Shown piece after piece: positions 33,399 to 44,553 of a stretch of DNA of 63,903 bases (its first letter is position 1; every line of letters begins with the position of its first letter). The stretch comes from Porogramme epimiltina. Its lineage: Eukaryota > Basidiomycota > Agaricomycetes > Polyporales > Polyporaceae. Location: positions 1-63,903 of the forward strand of contig FTLJ01000651.1 of assembly GCA_900155495.1 (NCBI GenBank). Reading direction: 5' to 3'. The notes beneath the pieces were generated by a model. The model had not been told where the DNA came from. It saw only the letters and a program-made list of their open reading frames with translations, and made no database searches. A program made the translations under genes and the position numbers.

Positions 33399-35147
33399 AT
33401 GTCGTCAGGTAGCGGTAGTACGAACTTGTTGCACCTCCCATCAGGCGTCCAACTCGATGAGGCGGACGTAACGACTGCAAGAAGCCTCTCCTATTCTGAG
33501 GTGCAGGAATGGTGCAGCTCCAGGACGAAAGAGTACCAAACCTACATCTCTGCTCTTCGATCTGTGCGACAGTCGGAGGACCCTTTGTACCCAGAGCACC
33601 ACGGCCTGGCGATCGAAGATGCAAAGGGTATTACACGCCTAGAAACCTCCAAAATCGTCGACTGGTGTGATTCGCGCACTCGAGAGTACAAGTCTCGCAT
33701 CCGTGGCCTCCGTTGCATCCACAATTCGGCGGCCCCAATCAACTACTTCCTTCCCATAGAGCTTCTCATGGGGGTCTTCGGGAACCTGCGCTATACGTCA
33801 CTGAAGAAAAACCGACTTTCTATCCTGTATGTTTGCCGCAGCTGGCACTCCGTTGCCTGCGAGACCCCTCAATTCTGGGCGAACATGCTTGGCGTCCATT
33901 GGGATCTGCAGAAACACTCTCCTAGGTTGCTCAAGTCGTTAAAGACAGTTCTCGATCGTTCCGGTATCCTCACCTTCCCACTGTCTCTTCAAGGGTTTCC
34001 GGATGCATTTTTGGAATTATTATCTCCTCACAGGCACCGCATCTCGTCGCTTACTGTGAAGATCGGTGCACAGGACCGGGATGGACCACTGGGACGATTG
34101 TTAGAAGGGGGGATGGCTCAGCTTCGTGAGCTTCATGTAGAGCAAATAGGCGGCGGCGTAGGCATCTACCCTGACGTCCCACCGTTTATCTGCCTCCCCT
34201 CTCTCACCATCCTCCATGTAGCCGGTCCTCATTTCCTCCCCGAGTCTGCATCATCTTCCCTCCGTCATCTGAAGCTTACCCGCTGTCGCTGCCACGCGTA
34301 CTATCTTGGCGAAGATGATGTGGAGAGCTTTGATCCGCTATCGTATGCACTCCAGCGATGTACTAGTCTGGAGACCCTGGAGATAAAATACGGGCTGCCC
34401 AAAGTCGCAGAACCCTACGACGGCGAAGACCCTCCGCCACAAGTGCCTAACTTCGGGAGCATCCACGCATCTCATATCGCGGAACTTCCCGCGCTCCGCT
34501 CCCTTTATGTTGAAGATTACGCCCGCGCCACGGCCGTCTTTCTCTCCCTCATCCACTTCCCGGACACTACCCGTGTAGATGTGCGCATCAAGGGCTCGCG
34601 AGGGGCGCTTTGCAGCCTCCGCGCGGGCCTTCCCAACCTCGCACGCGCGGAATACGTACGCGTGACCTTCCTCGGGAGCCATGTGCACCTAAATGTATCG
34701 CGGCCTGGGGCGGTTACCGCACCGAACATAGATTGGACGACGCTCGTGACCATCAATCCCGGATATCCGTACGAGTGGGAGCCAGACTTCAGCCTCAACG
34801 CATATGCGATGTCCGAGGTTGCAGCGCTGTTCGCCCCAGTCGAGACGGTCACGACTCTCGTGGTGGACGCGTTCTTCTTGCCAAACACGGGCGTGGGTAC
34901 GCCTGCGCAGAGAGTGTCGTCGTGGACGACGCTCTTGAGCGGGTTCCGGAAATTGGAGAGATTGGAAGTGCCGAAGAACACATCGTTGAAGGAGATTATG
35001 CGCGTGGCTGGACGCGTGGCTGGAGACGGGTCTGATCTTGCCGGGGTCTGGTCAGGTTCAACTACCGACACTATCCCGGAGAGTGGATTCGTGTTTGCGA
35101 GGGACAACGGCGGCCCAAATCTCCGTATAATTGTTTCCGGGACTTGA
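33399..35147 (+). CDS. F-box protein with leucine-rich strands
   Basis: Single exon of 582 residues from the ATG at 33399. Same plan as the gene at 31025: VQEWCSSRTKEYQTYISALRSVR, WCDSRTREYKSRIRGLRCIHNSAAPI, an F-box-like YFLPIELLMGVFGNL near residue 115, leucine-rich strands, and a C-terminus ending DTIPESGFVFARD. It lacks the acidic insertion of its neighbour. A CATGTCTTCTGG identical to the start context of the 31025 gene lies at 33319-33330, outside the present frame, so the ancestral start may have been lost and a later ATG adopted. It probably still makes a complete F-box adaptor. Confidence 0.83.
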   Translation: MSSGSGSTNLLHLPSGVQLDEADVTTARSLSYSEVQEWCSSRTKEYQTYISALRSVRQSEDPLYPEHHGLAIEDAKGITRLETSKIVDWCDSRTREYKSRIRGLRCIHNSAAPINYFLPIELLMGVFGNLRYTSLKKNRLSILYVCRSWHSVACETPQFWANMLGVHWDLQKHSPRLLKSLKTVLDRSGILTFPLSLQGFPDAFLELLSPHRHRISSLTVKIGAQDRDGPLGRLLEGGMAQLRELHVEQIGGGVGIYPDVPPFICLPSLTILHVAGPHFLPESASSSLRHLKLTRCRCHAYYLGEDDVESFDPLSYALQRCTSLETLEIKYGLPKVAEPYDGEDPPPQVPNFGSIHASHIAELPALRSLYVEDYARATAVFLSLIHFPDTTRVDVRIKGSRGALCSLRAGLPNLARAEYVRVTFLGSHVHLNVSRPGAVTAPNIDWTTLVTINPGYPYEWEPDFSLNAYAMSEVAALFAPVETVTTLVVDAFFLPNTGVGTPAQRVSSWTTLLSGFRKLERLEVPKNTSLKEIMRVAGRVAGDGSDLAGVWSGSTTDTIPESGFVFARDNGGPNLRIIVSGT

Positions 35148-35389
35148 CTCTGTTATAATGTAGCACAGTATTCTGGGAAGTGCAACTGTGCAAAGCAACA
35201 TTCATTGAGATCTGAGGTTTTCTAGGACATTTACGTTGAAACATTCTGACAGAAACTCAAACTCGCGTACGACGTCAAGGCCCGACTTCGACCCGTCCTC
35301 ATATCCTACTGCTGAATGCAGATCACTGCACGGTGGCCGCTCTACCTGGTGTAGAAGACGAGGCTGGAGAGGTTAACTGCAACATTCGG

Positions 35390-36121
35390 TTAATAACTCG
35401 TCATAAGCAACTCCCAGATTTTGGAAGCAGTCGGCAAGAAAGACCTACGCTTGCTGCCCTTGTTGGAGAAGCTTCCGAGCCCAATGATGTTCTCCGTGAC
35501 CCGGAATGGAGTGCCCTCGGTACCTCCGCAGTATTCCTAGAAGAAATTGCCACGTATGAGCTGCACGGGGCCGAACGAGGAAAATAAAGAGTTCACCTTG
35601 GTGACACGAGTGGTCCCCTTCGCAGTGTCGCATACGAAGGCAATGGAAGACACCACCTCCCGGGGAGAGTACTTCTCGATCGTCCCCGCGCGTTCACACA
35701 CTCCCACGAGGATTTCGTTCTCTGTAGCGACAGAACAGGGGCGTTGGATCAGTACAAGGCGTCATGGAAGAATAAGAGAATGAAAGACCATGGAACTGGA
35801 GCACCTCAGCATCAGGGGAACTCATTGCCGTGCACATACAGCGCGGACTGCGATCCATGGAGGAGCCGGTATATGACGGAAATACCGTGTACCTGAGATA
35901 CGGATGTTGTGAGTGTCAAAGGATGGCTATAGTGATACTATCCTCACAATTCCGTCACGGGAGGAGACCTCGATATGGTCGATCGGGTGGATCGGGTCAA
36001 TCTTGGGAGTTCCGTCAGCTCCGCGCTGCACTGGAGAGACAATTTAGTGCTCGATGCACGAAAGCACTAATCAAAGACATACAGTTCTCCCTGAGAGCGC
36101 CATTGCCTGCGATGAAGTGGC
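35390..36121 (-). pseudogene. Jacalin-like lectin, degenerate copy C
   Basis: Minus-strand segments match all five exons of the copies at 9141 and 39706: GHFIAGNGALREN (near 36100), PIDHIEVSS (35980), HGISVIYRLLHGS (35870), NEILVGVCERAG with VVSSIAFV (35700-35640), and GTPFRVTENIIGLGSFSN (35520-35470), ending in TAA at 35390. Splice sites are mostly retained. No ATG is present in the conserved frame of exon 1, and after the HGN motif (about 35835) the frame must shift by one base. I therefore call it a pseudogene, though recent. It lies between an F-box gene and the HET gene. Confidence 0.65.
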
Positions 36122-37772
36122 CATGAGTTTATTGCGATTCTGGTTAGTTAGAATGCATACCATCCTTACCCATGTATAAGGTATTTTCGGTGAAGGTCCC
36201 TTGAGTTCCCCCCAACAACGATCGGGGCTTGGGTACATTTATATGTTTGCGAAAAGAGGGGGTATGTCCGTGTGATACGCATGCTGATTCATCTGGCTAA
36301 CGCTACTCCCGTTAGATGTAGACAGCATGACGATATGCACGTCATTGGGAGCGACGTGGACCCTATCATGGAAAGATGCCTGAAGTGGGTGCTATGAAAC
36401 CGAGATTGTGTTATACCTGCTCGAACACCTCCGGGGCTCAGTTATTCCGACGCAAGACGACATCGTGGGACCTTGTGCTCACCGGTGGTATCTACTGCTA
36501 TGTGGTCGCAGGGAGGAGACCGGATGAAATTTCATATAGTGGCGCAGGGTATCATAGAGCTGCCACGACACTGAGAGCGGGGAAGAAGAATCACCTATGT
36601 CGAAAGCGGCTGCCTCGTGTTTCCAACCGAGGTGATACGATGCACTGAGGTCAGGTAGTAGCATCTAAGCTGCACCTTTTAGCCTTCCACGTTTTTATTG
36701 CTGAAATTAGATCCAAGGTAAGCATCGTCTCAGCGCGTCCAGACGTCAATCAAAAAGGATATCACAGAACCTAAAACCCCTGGGGCATCTGCGAGTAGCG
36801 TATCTTTTCCGTATTTTGGACGACGAATTCGGGATATCCGATATCGATGTCGATGAGCGTAAGCGTCGGATGGTCGGGGTTTCCGCGAGCCATACTGCGA
36901 GTGCTTCTATTGCCGACAAGAGACACAACCTAAACCGAACTGCGCTTGCTTTTGCTACATCTGACATCCGACACAGTCGTGATGATAAACCGCGGCGAGC
37001 CTCGCGGTACGCCACCTAGTAAGCGGAATAGTGCTGAATGGCAGGAGGAATGAGGGGTACCTTCTGGACAGCGTGCAGTTGATGCAGCAATCCCCTGTCC
37101 AGTTATTGATCCTGTGCCCTCTACGGGGGCAAACTAGCAGTCTGAATGGTGGTGGAAATATATCATCTGAGTTATGCATAGGGGCAAAAACACTGGTGAT
37201 ACCCACCGTGTTAGTCCGGCTTGCAGGCTGAGCGGACGGAAGCCACAAGATCGAGTGTTGCATGCTCGATAAGAAAGTGGCTTTGTAAGATAAATACACG
37301 CAGCGTTATCTTGTCCAGGTGAAGGAGCATGAGCACCTCGAGCTGAAGCTAACATCTTGAACTTCGTTCAACTTGAAATTCGACCTTATCGAGCAGTGCG
37401 GAACCGCGGGAATTCCTAGAAATTGTCCCGGTTTCTTCCGAGACGCCGCGACTCGATGGGCGCTTATGATGGGCGCCAGTGTCCGGCTTGTGCACAATGC
37501 CATCCCTTGAGAGTCTACTATTCTTAGCATTCAGCTCCACGAAACCCAAGGGTCACCGTTGTCTCGTCAAGCCCTATCTGGAGGTGACTCTCCCGTGATT
37601 GGACTGATGCAAGAAGACCAGTCAGCGGACGCTCGTTGTAAGTCAGCAGCGCCATAACACCGCGTTTCTAGATTTCTAGTCGATTTACTTATCGTTTTGT
37701 AGGGATGCCGCTATAGTATGCAGGCAACGCCTCGAGTTTCTTGCTTCGTACTGGCAAGCTGAAAGCCGTCAC
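36122..37772. other. No recognisable gene
   Basis: Only short frames. Minus strand 36900-36770 contains RGNPDHPTLTLIDIDIGYPE, coding-like but unassigned. A GT...AG pair ending TTTTGTAG at 37702 could be an intron in the 5' leader of the following HET gene. Confidence 0.35.
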
Positions 37773-39456
37773 ATGTCGAGTTCAATGCACAAGATGGACG
37801 CGAAGATCAGATCGACCACCGTGGATGAGCTAAGTTCAGGGTCCCTTAGCGGATGCCGTTGGTGTCAGTTCGTCCTGCGTGTAGCAGGGAACTCTATGTG
37901 GCAAGAACTCGACGAAATAGGGACACTGAAATTGCGGGTCCATATTAACGAGACCAACGTTCGAAATACGTAGTACCACAGCCTGCATATATCTAGTTCT
38001 GAGTACTACCTGTACACAGTCGAAGGTAAGTCCGACAATCAGGTGCTCGTTATCAAAATGATCGCCAACTGAGCTCTTTTCGACTTCTTCAGGTGACTCA
38101 AGCGCACGTCATATTCCAGGAAGAAGGACCAGAAGAGATGTGAGCACCAAGGAGTGTTTCGAGCTCGTCAAAGAGAGCATAGATTATTGCTTGAATGACT
38201 TCAAAGAGCATGAGGAATGTGCACGGCTCCACGACGCGGAGTCGGCACTACCCACCCACGTCGTAGATTGTGCGGATCCCGAACATCCCCGTCTTGTCGC
38301 CACGAACGGTGCGCGGTGCCACTACGTCGCGCTAAGCTACGCCTGGGGAGGAGATCAGTCACACAAGACACAGACCACACACATCGCGGCTTACATGCGC
38401 TGTATCGACCTCGTACTTCTCCCTCAGACGATCCGGGACGCAATCTGGACCACACACGCTCTCGACATGCGCTACCTGTGGACGGACACGCTGTGCATCA
38501 TCCAAAACGACGTTGACGACAGCAACCGTGAGCTCGCGAGCATGACGGGCATATAAACGAATGCGCACCCCACGGTCGTCGCCGCGAGCGCCAGCCACGC
38601 TAGCCAAGGCTCTCTCCATACGTGCGAAGAGTTGGCCGCGAAAGAGGACACCCCACTCCCGCTGGTGCTCCCAGAAGGCACCTCTGGCACCCTATGGGCG
38701 AGCCGCGTCAGGTACGCCCCTCATTACGCAGGGTGCGAGCCGATCGGCGGGCGCGGGTGGTGCTTCCAAGAGGCCGTGCTCTCCGCACGCTGCATCGTCT
38801 TTGCGACGCACACGGTCGTCTTCCAGTGTCGGTGCATGACCGAGTGCGTGGGGGGCGCGGGGAACCCGTGCTGGACAGAAGTGAGTCAAATCGAGGCCCT
38901 GTACCAGTACAAGCTGCCCGCGCCGGGTGGGTTCGGCGGGAAGGCCTACTCTGGGCGGATGCCAAAATTCAAGTGGAAGGCACTCCTCCGGGAGTACTTG
39001 CGGACCTCCGTCACGCAGCCTGCGGACCGGCTCGTCGCATTCGCGGGGGTCGCGGAGCGCTTCTCCGAGGTATTCCCTGGAGTGCGTTATCACGCGGGCC
39101 TATGGGAGGATCGCCTTGTCGAGCACTTGCACTGGTTTGTCGAGACGAAGCACCCGCCCGTACTCCCCGCGCCCGCCCCGCGTCCGTCGGCGTATCGAGC
39201 ACCAGCTTGGTCCTGGGCCTCCGTCGACGGCGGGATCGAGTTCGAAGATTTGGAGTACATGTCGGTGACGTTTCTCGCGCATGTCGTGCGATGTGAAACG
39301 ACGCTAAGGCACACAGAGCTGCCTTTCGGTGAGGTCACTCCTAAGACCCTCGTCCTCCGCACCCCTGTCATCCCATGCAAGCTGCAGCGGAATCAGAAGC
39401 ACTTCTACGCCGAGGTGTCTATCTTCGTGAATGAGGAGAGATGTCACCACGAGTGA
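37773..39456 (+). pseudogene. HET-domain protein gene with two in-frame stop codons
   Basis: HET (heterokaryon incompatibility) proteins act in fungal nonself recognition and cell death. Two exons (37773-38025 and 38093-39456) keep one frame of about 540 codons. The HET core reads YVALSYAWGG, then LPQTIRDAIWTTHALDMRYL and WTDTLCIIQNDVDDSNREL. The next segment should read G-I-Y-x-N-A-H, but the Tyr codon is TAA (38554-38556), a single-base change from TAC. A second stop, TAG, lies at 37971-37973 in exon 1. After 38556 the frame runs open for 300 codons with typical C-terminal motifs (GRGWCFQEAVLSARCI, WSWASVDGGIEFEDLE). So the loss is recent, or the stops are sequencing errors or read through. 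The C-terminal tail present at 43440-43630 is missing. Confidence 0.8.
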
Positions 39457-39705
39457 GTGCGCATGGTACGCGTAGAAACCGAGTCCGGATGGCGACACGA
39501 ATGGAATCGAGACTACTATTTCTAAGGGTACTACAATTTAGCTGCTACTCCAACAACAGAAATGGTGTAGTAGATAACCCATGACTCCCAACGTTGCCGA
39601 AGTTCAACTAAGCCACTGTCCCTGCTTAGTGGGTATTGTGCTTGATGTAGCACACAAGGCCACTAACTGCAACGCCGCGGCAAATAGCACCATCGCAGAC
39701 CACCT

Positions 39706-40584
39706 TTAATAATAGTTGCACAAAGAGACGAAAGACCTACTAGGATCTCCATCTGTTCCTGAGAAGCTTCCGAGTGCAATAATGCTATCCCCGACGACGC
39801 AGAATGGAGTTCCAGGATATTTGGTCCCCTTGCCGGTCGGGGCATCGTGAATTGGCTAATGAACGAAAATAGATGTCCAGTATTGGTCCATTCAATGAGG
39901 AACAGTTGAACATACTACTCACACCATGTGTACGAACACTCCCATTCCTGATGTTGAATATTATAAAACTGATGGAGGGTATGCTATCTGTGTCGCTATG
40001 GCCGCACACCCCTATCAGACGTTCATAATCTATAATGAACAAATAGGAGTTAAGGTCATACCATGGATGGTTGGTAACAGGAATAAAGACTACCTTTGAG
40101 ACTGACTTTCACCTCTGGTCCGGAAGGGCCCTTATTGCCGTGCCTGAAAGTTCTAGAGATACGATATCCCTCTTCGTACCCGCCCCCAGTGGCCTTCTCT
40201 TTTGCCTTCTCTGGGGTCTTCTCTTTTGCCTTCTCTGGGGTCCTCTCTTTTGCCTTTTCTGGGACCTTCTTTGCGAGCCTATACTTGATTGAAATGCTAT
40301 CTATCTTGAGTATAGATCGCGTGAACATTAGATAGCTGACAATGTTGTGTTTACTTACCGCACAGTCATTTTTCCCCCCGAGAAAGACCGTGATACTGGC
40401 AATTGGGCATTGCGGATGGACCAAGATTCCCTCACTCGAGCCTTTGATCTGGTCCGCCTCATCCTTTGACAGCGCCTTTTCTGGAGGACAGCTTGGTGCT
40501 TAGCGAGACGCAGATATTTGATATACCACTACTAAAGTGCTTACTTTCATCAAGAAATACGGATCCTATGACCGCGTTCAACAT
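39706..40584 (-). CDS. Jacalin-like lectin, copy B (5 exons)
   Basis: Minus-strand exons 40545-40584, 40359-40480, 40094-40304, 39923-40029 and 39706-39828 join into 200 residues, all with GT-AG introns. Motif order equals copy A: IASITVFLGGKNDCAIDSI, KYRL, FRHGN, EVKVSL, YERLIGVCG, SISFIIF, GTPFCVVGDSIIALGSFSG. This is the beta-prism strand pattern of jacalin-related lectins, with no signal peptide. After KYRLAKK there is an insertion of three to four copies of a TPEKAKEK unit (24-bp DNA repeat, 40188-40275), absent from copies A and C. It lengthens a loop between strands with Lys/Glu-rich, probably helical sequence. A short conserved unit lies divergently upstream at 40813-41001. Sugar specificity and role are unknown. 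Confidence 0.72.
40188..40275 (-). repeat. 24-bp tandem repeat coding for TPEKAKEK
   Basis: Three full and one partial copy of a 24-bp unit (TTTGCCTTCTCTGGGG core on the plus strand) lie inside exon 3 of jacalin-like copy B, each adding eight residues in frame. Copy-number variation between strains would be expected. Confidence 0.8.
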
Positions 40585-40812
40585 TGCCACGCATCAGCTT
40601 TATTAGAGGAATATATACCTTTCGCATCCATACGGAACAAGTCACTACGGAATTTCCCGCTCTGTCCACCGATAATGGTACTGGTAGTAGTGTAGCTGTT
40701 CATGTTATCAAAAGAGGTCGGCTAGACCGGGTGGGGGGCGTTGGGGGTGCTGGGAGGGACGAGGGATGACGCCTCAGGCTGGGTATATATGCCTAATCGA
40801 AAGGGAGCATAA

Positions 40813-41001
40813 GTGGTCACGGGTTTCTATAGAGGACGTCTTCTGACTGCCTCGCCTTTGTCGAACCCCTTTCAAAAGTGGAAAATGTGGAGATATCTTT
40901 CGTTGAACGTTGATGGTAATTCCAAGCTAGACACGCTGTTCCACTGCCAGGGACTTCCATTCCGGTTGGTCCGACCGGACGCCCATCCATTCATGATTTA
41001 A
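40813..41001 (+). other. Short conserved unit upstream of the jacalin-like gene, right copy
   Basis: Plus frame containing RYLSLNVDGNSKLD and GLPFRLVRPDAH, the counterpart of 7986-8240. It is divergent from the jacalin-like gene, 229 bp from its start. It may be an exon or a duplicated non-coding block. Function unknown. Confidence 0.4.
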
Positions 41002-42609
41002 GTTGAACCGATGACTTCGGAGCACCGCTTATCCTCCATCTGAATCCTTGGGAAGACATAAAATTACGAGATGCTCGGAACATTCGCCTAGCGCTTTCCG
41101 AGCTCTACAGAAATGATTGTAACATTAGATTTTTCAACAGTTACCTGGTTCATTATTCATCTTGACTATACTACACCGTGGCTGCCTCCTCATCATGTCT
41201 TGCAAATATTTACAATGGATTCTAAGTTTTCAACTCGCAACAGCTGCTCCTATCTGTTGGGTCTGACTTATAACAACCCAGCAAGGATTATTTCTGAATA
41301 GAAGGCATCAATATGCTCACAATGATGCCCTAGATCTTTGCTAGGGAAGTCCTCGAAAACAACGACATCCGAGACTCCGTGAAACGAAGTAGTGCTCTCA
41401 GACTTCAGTGCTCATGCCTTGGATAAGCTTAACTATATTATTGCAAAAGGCCTCGTCTCCAGAGATCCGAATGCCGGCATTGGAAGTACCGAAGATGACG
41501 AAGGCCTCGGAGAATCCAAGGCTCAAGATCATATCTAGAGTGTACTTCTCGATGCTGCGCCTCTGTGACCAAGCACTCCTACAAGAACCAGTCTCTGGAG
41601 GTGCAGTATGTGGGAGAAATAGTAGGGGGCAGTTGTCATAGTTAAAAATCTAACCGTTGGGTATGACCCCTTGATTTTGAGCCTCGTAATCGGACTCGAA
41701 CTCGCTCCACCAACTTTTGTGTCTGAACATCAAGGTCCAACATGTGCTGCACTTACCCATTTAAGATTAAGTGAAACATAGGTGGACGCACTCAGGTGAC
41801 CGACTCACTTTTACTCGCCCTCTTCTTAGAGAGCCAAACTGGACGAATTTCTCACACGTTCTGATTGGCATGCGCCCATAATGGGTGCTTAGATATCTCA
41901 ATTGAGTTCAATGGAACTCTATGCACAGGAAGGTGTCCGAAATGATCCTTCTATCACCTCAGGAAGTGGCACTTGAAGACCGCATGTGCGCTCGGCCGCG
42001 CGAGCTCCTCAACACAAAATCCGCGCACCGCCCGCTCTTAGCTTTCGTCAACGCTGAGGAGCGCTTCCGACGGGCGCCGGGGTCTTCGGCATGCTCCCCG
42101 ACATCGCGGACGACGACTGAGATCCCGGGCCCCGAACTAGCGAGTTGACACGACACAACGTGAAGGGCAGGGGAGTTTCTCTTCATGCATGTACACCGGT
42201 CACTGGGATTTCTTCTCCGGCTTCTCCTTACGCCCGGGACGTTGTGTGAAACCTTCAAGTTGTTTGTTGACTTCTTCGCTCGCAGCCGCGGTGTGGACAG
42301 CCCTCACGCTCCGGTGGCGGGGGTCCAAAGCGCCGCGCAGCCTTTAACGATAGAAATTTTCATTCCGCTCCTATTCCACTTTACCCTACATCACCCCACA
42401 CTGACGGCTGAGGGCGCTGCCTGCCACCGCAGGCGCCTACCACTACCGCGCCCTCCATATTCTTCCTCTCGGAGTATGTCTTGCGATCCTCTCGCCCTCC
42501 CCTACATACTTTAGCTACCGCGTAGTTCATGCCTACCATAGGGTCCGACCATGGAGGGCAATCAACGAGGATTCAAAAGAAAAAAGAGCGTATGTGAGTC
42601 CACCACTTC
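41002..42609. other. No recognisable gene
   Basis: AT-richer sequence with short frames to 41800, then GC-richer with frames at 41921-42148 (plus) and 41959-42258 (minus) that match nothing I recognise. Confidence 0.4.
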
Positions 42610-43790
42610 AAGTTGGTCGGCGCCGGCGCAAGTAAAGATCTAGAAGCTTGTTGGCCACCTCGTGTTAGAAGCCAATTGATAGATAGAATGACTAAGGGGC
42701 CAGGATGTCGTCTTTGGGAACTCCACCGTGCCGTGCTGTGACTTATCTTGAACTTTTCCTCCGGGACAGCCCCCTAGGCGCTGCGCAGTGGGTAAGTCGC
42801 CTCCTGTTCTCGCTACAATTACGTAGAGTGCGAGCTGATCGGTGGAGGTAGTTGGTGCTTCCAAGGAGCCGTTTTATCTGCGCTTTGCTTCGTCCTCGCG
42901 ACGCGCGGAGTTGTCTTTCGGCGCAGAGGCGCCTGGAACCCATCCGGACTCTGGACGAATATGGGCCAGGCGGAGACCCTGCACCAGTGCAAGCTGCCGG
43001 CAATGGGTGTTCCACCGGAAGTGCTCACGGGGCCCGTAGGCTCATCGCACTCGCCAGGGTCATGGAGTGCTCCTCATAGGCTTTCCCGGGGGGGGGGGGT
43101 ACGGTACCATGCGGGCCTATGGGAGGACCGCCCGGTCGAGCACTGGCATTGCTTCGTCGAGACCAAGCACTTTCTGGGGGTCCCCGCACCTGCCCCTCAC
43201 CTCGCAGCGTATCGAGTGCCGAATTGGTCCTGGGCCTCCGTCAACGGCGGGATCGAGTTTGAAGATTTGGGGTACGTGCCGGTGAGGTTCCTCACACATA
43301 TCGTGCGTTGTGAACATCACTAAAGCACAAAGAGATGCCTTGAAGTGGAGTCACAAACGGAACCCTCGTCTTCCGTGGCCCTGTCATCCCGTGCAAGCTG
43401 CAGAGGAATCAGAAGCACTTCTACGCCGATGTGTCTATCTTCGTGAGCGAGGAGGAAAACGGCGTTAGGGAGATGTTCGGCCACGAAGGTGGCCCTGATT
43501 ACAGCCCAACCAAAGTCGGTGAATGCATGCCGGATAGCGCGGACGACGCACAGGATCTACCAGAGTGGGGGTCATTGGGGTTATTGGCAAAACAATGTGA
43601 TATCCGTATCATGGATACGCTGGCTTCGTAGCCAAGCCTCAAGGCCAACAATTTTGCCGTGTAGGGTGGTTTGCACACAATGGAAACAGTTGGAACTGGA
43701 ACAAAGGGAAGTATATGAGAGATCACAGGCCGCTCTAGGGAATGGGCAGATTAAAGAGATAGTTATCGTTTGATCGACAAGCATTACATG
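42610..43790 (+). pseudogene. HET-domain protein pseudogene, right inverted copy
   Basis: Plus-strand frames preserve the C-terminal part of a HET protein: CELIGGGSWCFQGAVLSALC (42828-42890), RYHAGLWEDRPVEHWHCF (about 43100), WSWASVNGGIEFEDLG (43228-43280), and a tail MFGHEGG...DIRIMDTLAS up to 43631. A G-run at 43087-43096 and several frame changes interrupt it. The HET core is missing. The whole segment is the inverted counterpart of 6150-7350, with similarity running past the coding region on both sides. Confidence 0.75.
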
Positions 43791-44553
43791 TACTTTGGGC
43801 CGGAAGGAGGTCCTTCCAAAATTCGTGAAGATGCCATGATGAGACTCATGAGAGAGCGGTGAAGTCCTGGCACTAGGCAGGGACCAGTCACTCGCTATTG
43901 AATGTAGCATTCATAGTGGTTTGGTCAGTGCTCATTGCCCGATAGTGCCTGCCATGAGAAGATAGGGACGTGTGTTGAGTTTGTTGGGATCGTGCAGTGT
44001 GCGGGTCGCATGGAACCGCGCAGGCATGCCGTGTCCGGGGTGCCATGCTTGTGAGTCCTTCTCTTGAGTACGCTGACAAGCAGTGCTCACATGTAGTTCA
44101 TCGTGGGCTCTATCATGATGGCGGCCCTGCCCGTCCTGTAACGGTCGGCGTCGAGAGCCACGCAGAGAGAAACAAGAGAGGGGGTGAGGGGACCCGCGAG
44201 CATCGACCCATTACTGGGTGAGGGACCTTCAAGAGTGTGCGTGTTGGTTCGTCATTGAAGAGTAACTACAAGGTAAGCTCAGGGCGTCACTAAGTAAGCG
44301 AAACCGAAACGGGTAAGTAATCATGTGATAGGGAGCTTCAACAGCGCCCGTAGTATAGACTAGATCATCTACCTTTATCCATGATTTATGCGCTTTTACA
44401 GACGATAATCGCGCGTAATCACACAGCCGTCGAGTAGCCACAGTCATAATGAGTCGGTGCCAGTTTGAGCTGGTTTTCGAACTTTGCTGCGGCGAGTGAC
44501 TTGTTCTTCAAGTTATTCGAAGCCACTGCCGGATTTTTGTACGCTTGGCGGCC
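43791..44553. other. No recognisable gene
   Basis: Spacer between the HET pseudogene and the next F-box gene, with short frames only. Confidence 0.4.
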
